From contig OU744736.1 of assembly GCA_916613615.1 (NCBI GenBank), positions 53,263,600 through 53,327,599 on the forward strand: a stretch of 64,000 bases of DNA, in the 5' to 3' direction. A model generated the notes under the pieces. It searched no databases and was not told where the DNA came from. It was given only the letters and a program-made list of their open reading frames with translations. The DNA is from Steromphala cineraria (taxonomy: Eukaryota > Mollusca > Gastropoda > Trochida > Trochidae). Position numbers and translations under genes: made by a program. Of this stretch, positions 62,385-64,000 are shown piece after piece. Position 1 is the stretch's first letter; the number at the start of each line of letters is the position of its first letter.

Positions 62385-62839
62385 TAATGTCAAAAGGTAT
62401 AGTGAAATGTTGTGGAAACCACAGATGTTTTAATTCATTGCTTAAAATCTCAGGCTGTTTGTGATATAGAATATCATTATGCCAGAAAACAAGTTTTTCA
62501 ACAACAGAAACGTTGTTTTATGTTAAGGTTTGTGGTATTATATGAAAGGTCTTATAGGTAGATTCGACTTTCATGTAATAAACAAGATATAATGCGATAA
62601 CCTCTTAAAGTTACCTGTGATAAGCGTTCAAGCAAATAATCTAGTCTGAAGTGTAGTGTGGCATATGAAGGTTTACGTTAAAGATTAAACAACTAAAGTG
62701 GCCATTTGTCAAACCTTGGACATAATATGTGGTGATTAGTCAGAACATTTTATGCCTGAGTGAACACTGTAGCCCTGTTGATGGGTTTCAAAATAGTCAG
62801 AGAAAAGTTTCTAAGTGATATGTCTCAGATTGTAAACTA
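62385..62839. other. AT-rich DNA, nothing identified
   Basis: This is a spacer between the foldback element and the Tc1 element with no frame or repeat of note. Confidence 0.4.
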
Positions 62840-64000
62840 TTCAAAAAAAGAAACGCAAAGCCAAATTTTCACAGTTTTAATTACGGGTTTGGATCAAGCA
62901 CACAGACGTAGTTAATGTTCGTAACTCATTGAAACTTAGCACTGTAACAGTATATATTTCATTTCAATCTTCTGAATACAAAAACGAATTATCACCAATA
63001 GTGTCTCTGATATGGGTCGCTGCTGTCAGTATCTGTTATGCCCACCCCTGGCTGTCAACACTGCTTGGCACCTACGCGGCATGGACTGGATAACACGTCG
63101 TATTGCTTCCCTTTGTATGTGTTGCCACGCTTGCTGCAACGCTAACGCAAGTTCAGGTAACGTCTGGGGTTGACAGACGTCTGTTCAGCTCATCCCAGAT
63201 GTGCTCGATGGGGTTCAGATCCGGGGATTTGGAGGGCCATGGGAGGACATTGATGTTCTCAGTGGCAATAACGTTGCATAGATGAGGACGTAGGATTTGT
63301 CGGATATACTCGATCGCCGTTAAATTGCCCTGGACCACCACAAGCTCCGATCACTGGTTGTAGGAGATCGCTCCCCACACCATGACGCTCCCACCGTCGA
63401 ATCTGTCGTACTCAAGGACACAATTCTGGGCAAATCTTTCATTTCGAGGTCTGTACACTCGATGTCTTCCGTCTCTTGAAAACAGCTGGAAGCGCGACTC
63501 ATCGCTAAACCAGACCCTTCTCCAGTTAGCCAAAACCCACATCCTGACATTCCGGCACCATCTGACCCTCTGACGTCGGTGACGTACCGTCAAAATAGGC
63601 CGAACGAGAGGCCTTCTTGCCCGAAACCCAGCAGACGGTTCCTGACAGTTTGGTAGGACAATCTTCTCAGGCCGGGCAGTCTTAACATGGTCTCTCTGGC
63701 TGTCAGATGACGATTCCGCATGTGCAATTGTCGTATGTAGCGGTCCTGACGTACGGTCGTCACTCGAGGTCGACCACTTCTTGGGCGATCTTGAGTGGAA
63801 TTGGTTTTGTTATATCGGTCCCACAGCCGGGAAATAGTGGCTTGGTTAACCCCAAAGTGGCGAGCAACATTTGTTTGGGTCTCTCCGGCTTTAAGGCGTC
63901 CTATGGCGTTGTTCCGGTCAGTGTCGGATAATCTCGGCATTTTCGATTCACAATTTCTATGCTTAAATTTCCTTGAAATGATTAACCGGGAGTTTGTCTT
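62840..64000 (-). mobile_element. Tc1/mariner-type transposon, cut by the window edge
   Basis: A TA at 62838-62839 is followed by TTCAAAAAAAGAAACGCAAA, a plausible terminal inverted repeat, then the 3' end of a minus-strand transposase. The other end lies beyond 64000, so the inverted repeat and TA duplication cannot be confirmed here. Confidence 0.75.
63026..63940 (-). pseudogene. Tc1-like DD34E transposase, inactivated
   Basis: Translation from ATG at 63940 gives MPRLSDTDRNNAI, then a helix-turn-helix (NVARHFGVNQATISRLW), a GRPR-type linker (RPRSGRPR) and a second DNA-binding region. A frameshift near 63625 separates this from the catalytic part, where VWFSDESRF carries the first Asp and GGSVMVWGAIS follows. 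An in-frame TGA at 63351-63353 interrupts it. WPSKSPDLNPIEHIWDEL near 63220 carries the final Glu. About 30 residues between, including the block that normally holds the second catalytic Asp, are missing. A further frameshift near 63155 precedes a normal C-terminus ending at 63026. The total is about 305 codons against roughly 340 usual. It is not functional as read. Confidence 0.9.

Noticed and set aside
1..64000. tRNA, rRNA and CRISPR arrays
   Set aside because: Reading through the window showed no cloverleaf, conserved rRNA segment or regularly spaced short repeat with unique spacers. A covariance-model scan would be needed to exclude small RNAs.

Overview
The window looks like AT-rich, gene-poor nuclear DNA of a marine invertebrate, probably a mollusc or another lophotrochozoan. 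Three things point there: long non-coding stretches, a degenerate Tc1-type transposase, and a GTCC-rich interspersed repeat leading into a 145-bp satellite of a kind I associate with molluscs. No bacterial gene organisation, rRNA, tRNA or CRISPR array is visible. The taxon call is inference.

Layout. 1-932 holds the 3' part of one convincing protein-coding gene, of unrecognised family, with a polyadenylation signal about 0.5 kb downstream. 2.49-3.46 kb is a microsatellite followed by six 145-bp satellite copies with a 290-bp higher-order pattern. From about 5.8 to 47.5 kb the window is mainly one tandem segmental array: a partial unit (7.9-10.0 kb) and three large paralogous units, A (12.6-24.6 kb), B (24.6-34.6 kb) and C (34.7-46.0 kb). 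Each unit carries a 7.6-9.1 kb segment bounded by inverted repeats of about 300 bp, plus a decayed two-exon gene fragment, a retroelement-like 3' tail, a 52-bp minisatellite and a GTCT microsatellite. Seven copies of a 323-358 bp TTAA-target MITE are scattered through the array. Three are present in one unit and absent at the matching TTAA of another, so filled and empty sites can both be read inside this window.

The right part is rich in foldback DNA: a 3.2-kb composite with arms of about 840 bp (44.35-47.53 kb), palindromes at 48.0, 49.6 and 57.1 kb, and a five-part structure with arms near 490 bp at 61.1-62.4 kb. The palindrome TGACGTCA occurs at least 16 times, mostly in or near these structures. 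The window ends in a Tc1 element whose transposase is disrupted by two frameshifts, a nonsense codon and loss of the second catalytic Asp region.

Apart from the first gene there is no operon-like or co-operating gene set. The biology is repeat dynamics: tandem duplication, MITE insertion before and after duplication, and repeated formation of inverted repeats. All similarity statements come from reading by eye, not from alignments.
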